Source: Paraburkholderia rhizosphaerae (GTDB lineage Bacteria > Pseudomonadota > Gammaproteobacteria > Burkholderiales > Burkholderiaceae). From it: 64,000 nucleotides of DNA. Below the pieces are notes generated by a model. That model had not been told where the DNA came from. It made no database searches and worked only from the letters and a program-made list of their open reading frames with translations. Below, in pieces: positions 1-8,076 of the stretch (positions within the stretch are counted from its first letter, which is position 1; each line of letters starts with the position of its first letter). Both the position numbers and the translations under genes were made by a program. The stretch is taken from NCBI RefSeq assembly GCF_004366595.1, contig NZ_SORE01000016.1:62001-126000 (forward strand), read 5' to 3'.

Positions 1-147
1 GAGCGCGGCATCTGGACACGACTATTCGCGCAGCCGCAGCCCGCGAGCGTACGCTTCGGTCTGCCCGCATCGGAAGACGAATGGACGCGGCTGGAACTCG
101 CGGTCGAAGAAAGTGTGGGCGCAATCGATGCGCATCGCGCACGTTAA
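1..147 (+). CDS. C-terminal end of a CobC/CobD-like threonine-phosphate decarboxylase (partial)
   Basis: An open frame runs in from the left edge and stops with TAA at 145-147, giving 48 residues that start ERGIWTRLF and end AIDAHRAR. The stretch with 'VRFGLPASEDEW' resembles the end of PLP-dependent L-threonine-O-3-phosphate decarboxylases, which make the aminopropanol linker of the cobalamin nucleotide loop. The cobalamin genes that follow support this. The catalytic part lies outside the window, so the family call rests on the tail and context. It lies directly upstream of btuF and is probably co-transcribed with it. Confidence 0.6.
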   Translation, partial: ERGIWTRLFAQPQPASVRFGLPASEDEWTRLELAVEESVGAIDAHRAR

Positions 148-151
148 GACC

Positions 152-1162
152 ATGCGCGCGCATTACATGTTTTCCCTCGCCTACACCCACATCGCACGCA
201 TCTCACGCATCTCACGCATCTCACGCATCTCACGCATCTCACCCATCACGCGGCTCGCCTGCATCGCGTGTACCGCTGTCGCGAGCGCACACGCGTCGCT
301 CGTCGCAGCGGCACCGATCACCGTCACCGACGACACCGGCGCCGCGGTCACACTCAACGCTCCCGCGCAACGCGTGATCAGCCTCGCGCCGCACACGACC
401 GAACTGCTGTACGCGGCAGGCGGCGGCAAGAAGATCGTCGGCGCGGTCAGCTATAGCGACTATCCGCCGGCAGCGAAGCAACTGCCACGCGTCGGCGACA
501 ACAAGGCGCTCGATCTCGAGCGTATCGTCGCGTTGCGGCCGGATCTGATCGTCGTCTGGCGACATGGCAACGCAGCGCGGCAGATCGAACAGTTGCGCGA
601 TCTGCACGTGCCGCTGTTTTTCAGCGAGCCGCGTGATCTCGACGATATCGCGAGCACGCTGACGAAGCTAGGCAAACTCCTGGACACCACCGCCATCGCC
701 GACAAAGCCGCAAGCGACTATCGGCAGCGCATCGCACAGTTGCGTGCGCGCTATGCGGGCAAGCCGCCAGTGAGTGTGTTCTACGAAGTATGGGACCGCC
801 CGCTGATGACATTGAACGGCACGCATCTGATCAGCGATGTGATCGCACTATGCGGCGGACACAATGTGTTCGCACACCTGGAACCGCTGGTGCCCACCGT
901 GTCGACCGAGGCGGTGCTGGCAGCGAACCCCGAAGCGATCGTCACCGCAGCGCCGGGCGCCACCGCGCCGAATACCGCATTGCCTCAGCTCGACAGTTGG
1001 CGCGAGTGGCCGGCCATCACCGCGGTCGCGCGCAACAACCTGTTTGCGATCGATGGCGACCTGATCAACCGGCCGACACCGCGACTCGCGCAAGGTGCCG
1101 CACGATTGTGCGAGGACTTCGACGTCGCGCGTTCACGCAGGCCAACTCCGCAGCGGCCGTAG
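152..1162 (+). CDS. btuF: BtuF-like periplasmic cobalamin-binding protein
   Basis: This is a class III periplasmic binding protein of the helical-backbone (BtuF/FhuD) type, predicted to deliver cobalamin or cobinamide to BtuCD. After a signal region ending around SLVAAAP, the mature part begins ITVTDDTGAAVTLN and carries the typical 'RVISLAPHTTELLYAAG' strand near residues 75-95 (counting from 152). The start is uncertain. In-frame ATGs lie at 113, 128, 152 and 167. I chose 152 because it follows the upstream stop by 4 bases, whereas 113 and 128 overlap the neighbour. The leader holds five tandem RIS tripeptides from a 9-bp repeat, unusual in a signal peptide. It is convergent with the minus-strand cob/btu genes. 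Confidence 0.85.
   Translation: MRAHYMFSLAYTHIARISRISRISRISRISPITRLACIACTAVASAHASLVAAAPITVTDDTGAAVTLNAPAQRVISLAPHTTELLYAAGGGKKIVGAVSYSDYPPAAKQLPRVGDNKALDLERIVALRPDLIVVWRHGNAARQIEQLRDLHVPLFFSEPRDLDDIASTLTKLGKLLDTTAIADKAASDYRQRIAQLRARYAGKPPVSVFYEVWDRPLMTLNGTHLISDVIALCGGHNVFAHLEPLVPTVSTEAVLAANPEAIVTAAPGATAPNTALPQLDSWREWPAITAVARNNLFAIDGDLINRPTPRLAQGAARLCEDFDVARSRRPTPQRP
197..241 (+). repeat. 9-bp tandem repeat, five copies, in the btuF leader
   Basis: The unit cgcatctca occurs five times in perfect tandem from 197 and is read in frame as Arg-Ile-Ser. A change in copy number would keep the frame and only lengthen or shorten the leader. The next codons (CCC ATC ACG) look like a degenerate continuation. 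Confidence 0.95.
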
Positions 1163-1229
1163 ACCGATCGGCGACGTGAGTCGAGGCGCGGGTAGAGGCG
1201 CAGGTCAAGCGCACATCAATGCGCAGCAA

Positions 1230-1820
1230 TCACGCATTCCACCGCACGATCGCCCACTTCATCGTCGCGTCGTTGCGCCTGAGCCAGACGAGCGCACCCG
1301 AATCGAGCACCCACGGCAGACACGCATCGATGCCAAGCCCCAGCGTCAGCGCCGCGATCACCCGCATTACGCCCGCATGCGTGACGACATACGCGGGGCT
1401 CAACTCGCGCGTCTGCTCGAACACATCGAACCACGTACGCACACGCGACACAAACTGCGCAACGCTCTCGCCACCGTGCACCCGCGCGCCTTCGAAATCC
1501 TCGGCCCATGCATCGAGCAGCGCACGATCGATATCGTCCCAGCGCTGCAGTTCCCATGTGCCGAAGTGCATCTCTTTCAGGCTGTCGTCGCTGCTCACGC
1601 TACAACCGAAGTTGGCGGCCAGCGACGCGGCGACGGTCGCGCAGCGCGTCAGCGGACTCGTCAGCACGACACGCGGCGCGGGCACCTGCAAGGTCGCCAA
1701 ACGTACCGCGAGCGCTTCGGCCGACACATCAGGCCCGGCTGCCAGTGGCACGTCACTGTCGCCGTAGCACACACCCGCATCGACGTTCACCGCCGGATGA
1801 CGGATCAGGACCACATCCAT
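1230..1820 (-). CDS. cobC: Alpha-ribazole phosphatase (histidine phosphatase family)
   Basis: A histidine phosphatase superfamily protein of 196 residues, predicted to remove phosphate from alpha-ribazole-5'-phosphate or adenosylcobalamin-5'-phosphate in the last steps of B12 assembly. The N-terminal catalytic motif reads VVLIRHP (usually RHG/RHA), followed by 'LTSPLTRC', a Glu in 'LKEMHFGTWE', and the second His in 'VVTHAGVMR'. The ATG at 1818-1820 overlaps the 3' end of cobS by 16 bases, so the two are translationally linked. The frame stays open upstream, but those residues do not look like this family. Note that the symbol cobC is also used for the decarboxylase in other naming schemes. 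Confidence 0.87.
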   Translation of the reverse strand: MDVVLIRHPAVNVDAGVCYGDSDVPLAAGPDVSAEALAVRLATLQVPAPRVVLTSPLTRCATVAASLAANFGCSVSSDDSLKEMHFGTWELQRWDDIDRALLDAWAEDFEGARVHGGESVAQFVSRVRTWFDVFEQTRELSPAYVVTHAGVMRVIAALTLGLGIDACLPWVLDSGALVWLRRNDATMKWAIVRWNA

Positions 1821-2563
1821 GCGACCCCCGTCAGGTAGATAGCCAGTTCGAAGATCTGCTGCGCAAAGCCGAGGCAATCGCCGGTATAGCCGCCGATGCG
1901 GCGCAGAAAATAGCGACCCAGCGCGATACGCAGTACGAACAGTACGCCTGCGATCAAGCAACCTTCGCGCCAGTCAGGCCAGAACAGCCACGGCACGCCC
2001 AGCATCAGCGCGCACGCGAACGCGCTGTGCGTCATCCGCTGCGCGACCGGTTTGGCCTTGCCTTCCGCACGCACGTAATCGAACGTAACCAGGTAGCTGA
2101 TCGCGCATGCACGGCTTGCCGCGTGTGCGGCCACCATCAGCCATGCCGCGCGCAGCGGCGGCAACACCGCGAGCGTTTGCCATTTGAGCGCGAGCGCGAT
2201 CATCAGAGCGATCGCGCCGAAAGCGCCGATCCGCGAGTCTTGCATGATGCGCAATACATCATCGCGCGAATAGGCACCACCGAACGCATCGGCGCAATCC
2301 GCAAGGCCGTCCTCATGAAATGCGCCGGTGACGAGAAGCGTCGCCGCCATCGACAGCAGCACCGCAATGCCAGCAGGAAAGAAACGCAGCGCCGCGAGAT
2401 AGACGAGCGCACCAAGCGCGCCGACCAGCACACCGACCAGCGGAAAGTAGCGCGCCGCGCCGTTCAGATAGTGCGGCTCGTAGCCGACCCAGCGCGGCAC
2501 CGGCACACGCGTGAAATAACCGAGCGCAGTCAGGAAGTAACGCAATTCAGCGAGTGGGTTCAT
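1805..2563 (-). CDS. cobS: Adenosylcobinamide-GDP ribazoletransferase CobS
   Basis: An integral membrane enzyme of 252 residues that joins adenosylcobinamide-GDP to alpha-ribazole. The family's acidic metal-binding motif is seen as 'FHEDGLADCADAFGG' near residue 70, and several hydrophobic helices follow. The ATG at 2561-2563 gives MNPLAELRYFLTALGYFTR, the usual CobS N terminus. The longer reading adds six uncharacteristic residues. It lies between cobT and the phosphatase on the same strand, which matches the order of lower-ligand loading genes in many proteobacteria. Confidence 0.93.
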   Translation of the reverse strand: MNPLAELRYFLTALGYFTRVPVPRWVGYEPHYLNGAARYFPLVGVLVGALGALVYLAALRFFPAGIAVLLSMAATLLVTGAFHEDGLADCADAFGGAYSRDDVLRIMQDSRIGAFGAIALMIALALKWQTLAVLPPLRAAWLMVAAHAASRACAISYLVTFDYVRAEGKAKPVAQRMTHSAFACALMLGVPWLFWPDWREGCLIAGVLFVLRIALGRYFLRRIGGYTGDCLGFAQQIFELAIYLTGVAWMWS

Positions 2564-2671
2564 CGTCGCGCACCTTCGCATCCGTTCCAGCCGGTGCGAA
2601 TGCGCACGCTGCGCGAACGTTCACTCGACTGCGCGTGCGCCCGTTGATGCAAGCACGCAACGTATGACGGT

Positions 2672-3724
2672 TCACGCATCGCGATTCGCCACGCCGGCCG
2701 CTTCGAAACTCGCCATCTCGTTGACGAACGCGACGGCTGCGCGCAGCAGCGGCATCGCGAGCGCCGCACCGGTGCCCTCGCCGAGCCGCAGATCGAGCGC
2801 CAGCAGCGGTTCGGCGCGCAGATGCTCGAGCATCCGGCGATGTCCGGTTTCGTTCGACGCATGCGCGAACACACAGTACTCACGCACGGCCGGCGCCAAA
2901 GCCAATGCGACCAGCAGCGCGGCAGTCGCGATAAAACCGTCGACCACGATCGTCATGCGCGCTTGCGCGGCAGCCAGATAAGCGCCCGCCATCATCGCGA
3001 TCTCGAAGCCGCCAAAAGTGGCGAGCACGTCGAGCGGCTCGATCGCGTTCGTATGACGTTCGAGCGCGGCCGCGAGCACGTCGCGTTTCTTCGCGAGCCC
3101 GGCATTGTCGAGACCGGTGCCGCGCCCGACGCACGCATCGATCGGCAGCGCACAGAGCCGGCTCATCAGGCATGCGGCGGCCGATGTGTTCGCAATACCC
3201 ATCTCGCCGAAGCCGATCACGTTCGTGCCGAGCGCCGCGTGATGCCGAACCCGCGCCGCGCCTGACTGCAATGCGCTTAGCGCTTGCTCGCGCGTCATCG
3301 CCGGCTCTTGCGCGAAGTTGCGCGTGCCGTTAGCGACCGGAATATCGACGAGTTGACCAGAGGCCGGCAGCGGCATTGCGACGCCCGCATTCACCACTTC
3401 GAGCGTCACGCCCGCGACGCCGGAGAACGCGTTGATCGCCGCGCCGCCCGCGAGAAAATTCACCACCATCTGCGCGGTGACCGCCTGCGGATATGGGCTC
3501 ACGCCGGCCGCCGCGATGCCGTGATCGGCAGCGAACACGATGATTACCGGACGTTCGATGCGCGGGCGCGTCGTGCGCTGGATCAGGCCCATCTGCAGCG
3601 CGAGCGCCTCGAGTTGGCCGAGGCTGCCCGGCGGCTTCGTCTTCGTATCGATGAGGTGCTGCAGTTGGGCACGCATCGTCTGGTCGAGCGGTTCGATGGC
3701 GGGCAAGATGGTCGCGAGAGTCAT
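2672..3724 (-). CDS. cobT: Nicotinate-nucleotide--dimethylbenzimidazole phosphoribosyltransferase CobT
   Basis: CobT makes alpha-ribazole phosphate from nicotinate mononucleotide and dimethylbenzimidazole. Visible family marks are 'TKPPGSLGQLE' at the N terminus, 'FAADHGIAAAGVSPYP', 'GFGEMGIANTSAAA' in the middle and 'LGEGTGAALAMPLL' near the C terminus, which carries the catalytic Glu. The 350-residue length matches the family. I chose the ATG at 3722-3724. A TTG at 3749-3751 would add nine residues and create an ATGA-like overlap with btuD, so it is possible but less likely. Confidence 0.94.
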   Translation of the reverse strand: MTLATILPAIEPLDQTMRAQLQHLIDTKTKPPGSLGQLEALALQMGLIQRTTRPRIERPVIIVFAADHGIAAAGVSPYPQAVTAQMVVNFLAGGAAINAFSGVAGVTLEVVNAGVAMPLPASGQLVDIPVANGTRNFAQEPAMTREQALSALQSGAARVRHHAALGTNVIGFGEMGIANTSAAACLMSRLCALPIDACVGRGTGLDNAGLAKKRDVLAAALERHTNAIEPLDVLATFGGFEIAMMAGAYLAAAQARMTIVVDGFIATAALLVALALAPAVREYCVFAHASNETGHRRMLEHLRAEPLLALDLRLGEGTGAALAMPLLRAAVAFVNEMASFEAAGVANRDA

Positions 3725-3747
3725 TGGGTCAATTCGAGTCAGGATCG

Positions 3748-4623
3748 TCAACAGGATGAAGCCGGTGAGTCGCCATCGCGAGCCGGTGGTGGGTTCGAGC
3801 GGGTTACCGCATCAGGCCGTAGCGTGGGAATCAGCGCTTCGTGGTCGCCGTCGCGAATCAGCGCGAGCGGATAGCCGAACGCGCGGCTCGCCAGTTCCGG
3901 GGTCAGCACGTCGCGCGCCGGCCCCGTCCAGGTCGCGCCGCGGCCATCCAGCAGCAGCGCATGCGTCGCAAACCGCCGTGCGAGATTCAGATCGTGGCAT
4001 GAAAACAGGACTGTGCGCGCGGCGTCGTTCGTCCGCTCGTGCATCCATGCGTCCAGCGCTTCGAGGCAACCGATCTGATGATGCAGATCGAGATGCGCGA
4101 GCGGCTCATCGAGCAATAGCAGCGGCGCGTGCTGGCACAGTACCGCGGCCAGCGCGACACGCTGGCGTTCACCACCCGATAGCGACAGCACGTCGCGCCG
4201 CGCGAAGTCCGCGAGACCGAGCCGCGCAAGCGCGGCCTGCGCGGCCGCGCGATCGGCCGCGCGCTCCCAGCCCCAACCGGTCAGATGCGCAAAGCGGTTC
4301 AGCAGCACGACATCGAGCACGCTGGCGCTGAACGCATCGTGCACGCTCTGCGGCATCAGCGCGCGCCGTTGCGCGAGCCGCGCGGGCGGCCAGTCGGAAG
4401 CGCGCACGCCGTCAAGCTCGACATGTCCGGCAGCCGGACGCAACAGCCCCGCGAGCGTCGCGATCAAGGTGGTCTTGCCGGCGCCGTTGGGCCCGGCGAT
4501 GCACCAGCTCTCGCCGGGATAGAACGTGTGCGTGAAATCTTCGACAAGCGTGCGCGCGCCGGCGCGCAAGGTCAGATGATGTGCGCGCAGCGTGGCAGCC
4601 GCGCCGGATGCATGCGCGTTCAC
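3748..4623 (-). CDS. btuD: Cobalamin ABC transporter ATP-binding protein BtuD-like
   Basis: An ABC ATPase of about 291 residues with Walker A 'GPNGAGKTT', signature 'LSGGERQRVALA', Walker B 'LLLLDEPLAHLD' and H-loop 'FSCHDLNLA'. The frame stays open far upstream, but residues before the ATPase fold are a shadow of btuC. The proposed start is GTG at 4621-4623, which overlaps the btuC TGA stop by two bases, a typical coupled start. It powers BtuC-mediated import of the ligand captured by BtuF, encoded convergently about 2.6 kb away. Fe-siderophore ATPases share the same motifs, so B12 specificity comes from context. Confidence 0.88.
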   Translation of the reverse strand: MNAHASGAAATLRAHHLTLRAGARTLVEDFTHTFYPGESWCIAGPNGAGKTTLIATLAGLLRPAAGHVELDGVRASDWPPARLAQRRALMPQSVHDAFSASVLDVVLLNRFAHLTGWGWERAADRAAAQAALARLGLADFARRDVLSLSGGERQRVALAAVLCQHAPLLLLDEPLAHLDLHHQIGCLEALDAWMHERTNDAARTVLFSCHDLNLARRFATHALLLDGRGATWTGPARDVLTPELASRAFGYPLALIRDGDHEALIPTLRPDAVTRSNPPPARDGDSPASSC

Positions 4624-5627
4624 CCGCGCCGCCTGTGCAACAGCATCCACAGGAACACCGGCACGCCGGCGAGCGCGGTGATCACGCCGACCGGCAATTG
4701 CGCGGGCGCGATCACCGTGCGCGCGACGAGGTCCGCGCCCATTACCGCCGCGCCGCCGCCGAGCGCGGCCGCGGGCAGCAGCATCCGTTGGTCGTTGCCG
4801 AACGCGAGGCGCAGCATATGCGGCACAACCAGACCGACAAAGCCGATCGTGCCGCCGGTGGTCACCGCGGCAGCGGTCGCCAGCGATGCGACGAGGTACA
4901 CGCGCAGACGCAAGCGCACGACCGGCACACCAAGCGCACGCGCCGCGGCGTCGCCACGCAGCAGCACGTTTAATTGCGGTGCGACGGGCACGATCATCGC
5001 CAGCGCGAACACGGCTGCCGCGAGCGCGGCCCATGGCAGCGTGCCGCCGTTCAGGTCGCCGGTCAGCCAGAACAGCATCCCGCGCAGACGGCTTTCCGGT
5101 GCGACGGTCAACAGCAGCGTGATGACCGCGCCCCAGCCGGCGGCAATCACCGCGCCCGTCAGCAATAGACGCGGCGACGTGTCCTGCGGCTCGCCCCGCC
5201 ACAACTCGCCACGTGCGAGTCCGAGCACGACGAGGATCGACGCAAACGCGCCCGCGCATGCGCTCGCGTCGACGACCCACCATGCGCAGCCGGCGATCAT
5301 CGCGAACAACGCGAATGTGGCGGCGCCGCCCGATACACCGAGCACATACGGTTCCGCAAGCGGATTGCGCAACAGCACCTGCAATAGCGCGCCGGCAAGC
5401 GAGAGCAACGCGCCGCACGCAAAGCCCGCGAGCGCGCGCGGCAGCCGCAGCGAGCGGACGATTTCGCCGGCGAGATCGTCCGGTCCGCCATGCGACGACG
5501 ACACGAGCGCGGCGAGCACGCGCGCGGGCGCCACCGGCACGCTGCCGAGTGCAAGCGACGCGACGAAGACCGCGAGCACAAGCACGCCGAGCGCCGACCA
5601 GATCGTGGCCGCACGACGCGCGGTCAT
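4620..5627 (-). CDS. btuC: Cobalamin ABC transporter permease BtuC-like (FecCD family)
   Basis: A FecCD-family permease with about nine or ten hydrophobic segments, starting with 'SALGVLVLAVFVASLALG' and including the family stretch 'VGLVVPHMLRLAFGNDQR', which contacts the ATPase. The start is ambiguous: ATG at 5625-5627 gives 335 residues with a short basic N terminus, and ATG at 5691-5693 adds 22 residues. Neither has a strong ribosome site. It is the first gene of the run btuC-btuD-cobT-cobS-phosphatase. Specificity for cobalamin is inferred from those neighbours. Confidence 0.87.
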   Translation of the reverse strand: MTARRAATIWSALGVLVLAVFVASLALGSVPVAPARVLAALVSSSHGGPDDLAGEIVRSLRLPRALAGFACGALLSLAGALLQVLLRNPLAEPYVLGVSGGAATFALFAMIAGCAWWVVDASACAGAFASILVVLGLARGELWRGEPQDTSPRLLLTGAVIAAGWGAVITLLLTVAPESRLRGMLFWLTGDLNGGTLPWAALAAAVFALAMIVPVAPQLNVLLRGDAAARALGVPVVRLRLRVYLVASLATAAAVTTGGTIGFVGLVVPHMLRLAFGNDQRMLLPAAALGGGAAVMGADLVARTVIAPAQLPVGVITALAGVPVFLWMLLHRRRG

Positions 5628-6379
5628 TGCATGCGCAACTTTCGTTGCGGGCCGGTTTATCTGCGCGAGTTCAGTCACCGCGGTTGCACGCATTGGGCGC
5701 GCGCCGTCTGGATTGTGGAGTCGGCTGGATCCGCAAGCCGGGCCCATGGTCGCTGCCGGTCCGCAAGCCAACGCGCGCGGCGCGTGCAAGTGCGGTATGT
5801 GAAGGCAGGTTCATCGTCATTGTCGAAGAGGTTTCATGATGTTGTGCCACGACAGATCGGACCAGCTTGCAGTCGCCTTCCAGGTGCGGCTGAAGATGCC
5901 CATAGCCGAGATAGTAACTGTTTGCCCCGCGGCCATTGGAATACCCACGAGTCGCTAATCTGGCTGCGCGAGAGGCTTGCTACGCATCTCGCCTGCCGTG
6001 TGCGAACGGGCAAACCATCGGTATATGACCGTGCCGATGGCGCGCGATGGCGGGTGATGAATGGAGGGGGTCCACCGTCCGGATAGATCGGCAGGCCGAA
6101 CGGATCCGTACGATAGCCACGTCGCGCGGCCCGCGCTTTGCTGGTTCATCGTGCGTCGCCAAACGCAATCCTCTGTTCGATGTCACAGCGATCACACATT
6201 GCCCCCTGCAAAAAACACGTATACGTTGAGTGTTTTGCGCATCGCGCGTACTGCACCCGCGACGCCTGATACGCAATCACCCCCGTACAAAGCGCTGCTG
6301 TTACGTCTCGAAACGAGACAAATGCCCGTACGCCGGGCATTCCGCGCTAAAATGCCCGGGTCTTTAGAGGACGCAGCCC
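5628..6379. other. Gap of about 750 bp between btuC and the zapB-like gene, no supported gene
   Basis: Short open frames here have no recognisable product. Read on the minus strand, a tail similar to a B12 box (GATGAACCTGCC, complement of about 5802-5813) lies roughly 175 bases upstream of the btuC ATG, but the rest of a cobalamin riboswitch core was not found. On the + strand, 6209-6239 holds an imperfect inverted repeat (gcaaaaaacac / gtgttttgc). A tight pair of dyads follows just before the next gene: gtctcg-aaa-cgagac at 6305-6319 and aatgcccg-tac-gccgggcatt at 6321-6341. Confidence 0.5.
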
Positions 6380-6742
6380 ATGCTCACCGAACTCGAAACC
6401 CTGTCAAAGAACATCGGCCGCCTGATCCAGATCAGTCATCGCCATCAGGAAGCGCGCGCCACACTCGAGGCGCAGCTCGCGCAGTCGCGTGCCGAATGCG
6501 ACGCCACGCGCGCGGAACTCGAGCAGCTTCGCGAAGAGCGCAATGCGTTGCAAGCCGAACGCGATACGCTGTCGGCCAAGATCGACGACGCGCAGGTGCG
6601 CCTTAACGCGATCCTCGAAAAGCTGCCGCGTGCTCGTGCGCAAGGCGAGCCGGACAACCAGCTCGACCTGCTCGCCCCTGAGCATCACGAAGAAGCGCAC
6701 GAAAGCGCGCACGACGTGACCCGTCACGGAGAAAACGCATGA
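6380..6742 (+). CDS. Small coiled-coil protein, ZapB-like (TIGR02449 type)
   Basis: A 120-residue soluble protein that is almost all heptad-like helix: from about residue 18 to 95 it is rich in Glu, Gln, Arg and Leu (for example 'ECDATRAELEQLREERNALQ'). Small proteins of this kind precede zapA in many beta- and gammaproteobacteria and are thought to act with ZapA at the division ring. The ATG at 6380 follows an agagga ribosome site by 8 bases. The gene overlaps zapA by four bases (ATGA). Function is inferred from shape and neighbourhood. Confidence 0.8.
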   Translation: MLTELETLSKNIGRLIQISHRHQEARATLEAQLAQSRAECDATRAELEQLREERNALQAERDTLSAKIDDAQVRLNAILEKLPRARAQGEPDNQLDLLAPEHHEEAHESAHDVTRHGENA

Positions 6743-7053
6743 CCACAAAGCAGATCGAAGTGTCGATTCTCGGCCAGTCATATCGCCTTGCCTGCTCGCC
6801 GGAAACCGAAGCCGACCTGCTCGAAGCGGTCGCACGCGTCGACGCCGAAATGACGAAAATCCGCTCGAACAGCAACGTGCGCGGCCAGGACCGGATCGCG
6901 GTCATGGCGGCCCTTTCGCTGGCATCGGAACTGCTTCAACTGCAAACGAGTGTTCGCCATGGGGAATCATTTCCCGCCGAAGAAATCCGGCGTACAATGG
7001 CGCAAATGAACGAGCAACTCGATGCAGTGATCGAGCAATACAGTGCCCACTAA
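6739..7053 (+). CDS. zapA: Cell division protein ZapA
   Basis: A 104-residue ZapA homologue. The N-terminal beta part reads 'KQIEVSILGQSYRLACSPETEADLLEAVARVD', the classical ZapA opening, followed by a long amphipathic helix used for dimer and tetramer formation. It bundles FtsZ filaments at mid-cell. It is coupled to the upstream coiled-coil gene by an ATGA overlap and is followed within 50 bases by the 6S RNA gene, a conserved linkage in this group. Confidence 0.93.
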   Translation: MTTKQIEVSILGQSYRLACSPETEADLLEAVARVDAEMTKIRSNSNVRGQDRIAVMAALSLASELLQLQTSVRHGESFPAEEIRRTMAQMNEQLDAVIEQYSAH

Positions 7054-7102
7054 CGTATCTGCGAGCACCGTTCAAGTGGTTTGAGCTTCACCTGGTTTTA
7101 GC

Positions 7103-7280
7103 TTCCCTGCCTGGTTCGCCAAGGTCATATATTCCTTGAACCAATGCCATGTGCACGGTTGCGGAAATTTGTAGCACGGGCGTGCGCGTCACTCTGTCTG
7201 ATGTACCCGAAGTGCTGCTAACTGCGACCAATTCTGAACCTCCGGTTCAGGATGCCGGCCTAGCGGCTATGGCGGGGACC
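7103..7280 (+). ncRNA. ssrS: 6S RNA
   Basis: The stretch directly behind zapA has the features of beta-proteobacterial 6S RNA. The 5' end (ttccctgcc) pairs with the 3' end (ggcgggga at 7271-7278). A long rod-like fold with an open central bubble is plausible, and the segment includes 'ttccttgaacc' and 'gcacgg..gcgtgc' pairings. 6S RNA mimics an open promoter and holds sigma-70 RNA polymerase in stationary phase. Exact ends are estimated from the pairing, to within about 5 bases. A rho-independent terminator follows. Confidence 0.88.
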
Positions 7281-7286
7281 TATATC

Positions 7287-7322
7287 AAACGGCATCGGAC
7301 AATCGTCCGATGCCGTTTTTCA
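7287..7322 (+). terminator. Rho-independent terminator behind 6S RNA
   Basis: A perfect stem (acggcatcggac / gtccgatgccgt) with a short loop is followed by a run of Ts. It ends the zapA/6S transcription unit. Confidence 0.93.
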
Positions 7323-7410
7323 TTTGGGTGTTGCAATCAGGGGGGTGCGATCACGGTGTTGTGATCGGTGCCGCCCCACGAGGCCCTTAACGTCACGTTC
7401 CCTTCGACTT

Positions 7411-7881
7411 ATGCGCTACTGGCTAATGAAGTCCGAACCGGACGAAGCAAGCATCGACGATCTCGAGTCCGCGCCTCGGCGCACGCTACCGTGGACCGGC
7501 GTGCGCAACTATCAGGCGCGCAACTTCATGCGTGACGTGATGACGGTTGGCGACGGCGTGCTGTTCTATCACTCGAGCTGCCCTGAACCGGGTATCGCGG
7601 GGCTCGCCGAGGTGTCGTCGACGCCCTATCCCGACCCCACGCAGTTCGATCCGAAGAGCCCGTACTTCGACCCGAAGTCGTCGCAGGAAACACCGCGCTG
7701 GATGCTCGTCGATGTCGTGTTCAAAAAGAAGGTGCAGCTGATTCCGCTGGCCGCGCTGCGCGAGCACGGCGAACTCGCGGACATGCGTGTGCTCGCAAGA
7801 GGCAACCGCTTGTCGATCACGCCGGTGACCGACGCCGAGTGGAAATTCATTACGAAGCGGCTCGCGAAGCCTGCTGCATAA
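7411..7881 (+). CDS. EVE domain-containing protein
   Basis: A 156-residue single-domain protein of the EVE (PUA-like) family, formerly COG2947. The N terminus 'MRYWLMKSEPDEASIDDL' and 'GVRNYQARNFMRD' near residue 35 are characteristic, as is 'GDGVLFYHSSCPEPGIAGLAEV'. EVE domains recognise modified bases in DNA or RNA, but the role of the stand-alone form is not settled. The ATG at 7411 fits the family start. The longer reading runs into the terminator region. It follows zapA/6S RNA, a neighbourhood frequently kept in Burkholderiales. Confidence 0.92.
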   Translation: MRYWLMKSEPDEASIDDLESAPRRTLPWTGVRNYQARNFMRDVMTVGDGVLFYHSSCPEPGIAGLAEVSSTPYPDPTQFDPKSPYFDPKSSQETPRWMLVDVVFKKKVQLIPLAALREHGELADMRVLARGNRLSITPVTDAEWKFITKRLAKPAA

Positions 7882-8076
7882 CGGCGCGGTGCTCGCACAC
7901 CGCTGTCCGGCATCGTCTGGCGCGTTATCGAGGACCAGCTCGAGCATCATTCGGGAACCAGATCGTCAAGGTTACCGCCTAACGGGATCGCAAGGGACCT
8001 GCAAGCTCGCATTAGCATGCATCACATCGCATCGCCGCGTCTGCGAGCGCCCTCGCCTAACCTAGGAGTCGAAGCC

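Noticed and set aside
3748..5418. 556-codon open frame reading through btuC and btuD on the minus strand
   Set aside because: Residues before the ATPase fold are arginine-rich shadow of btuC. The real gene starts at the GTG overlapping the btuC stop.
5795..5990. Possible cobalamin riboswitch upstream of btuC (minus strand), prompted by GATGAACCTGCC
   Set aside because: Only the 3' B12-box-like tail fits. The conserved core (CCCCGCAACTGT-like and GCCACTG elements) was not found in the expected order. A covariance search with the cobalamin riboswitch model would decide.
7149..7364. 71-codon open frame starting MCTVAEICSTG
   Set aside because: It lies within the 6S RNA and its terminator and has no protein-like features.
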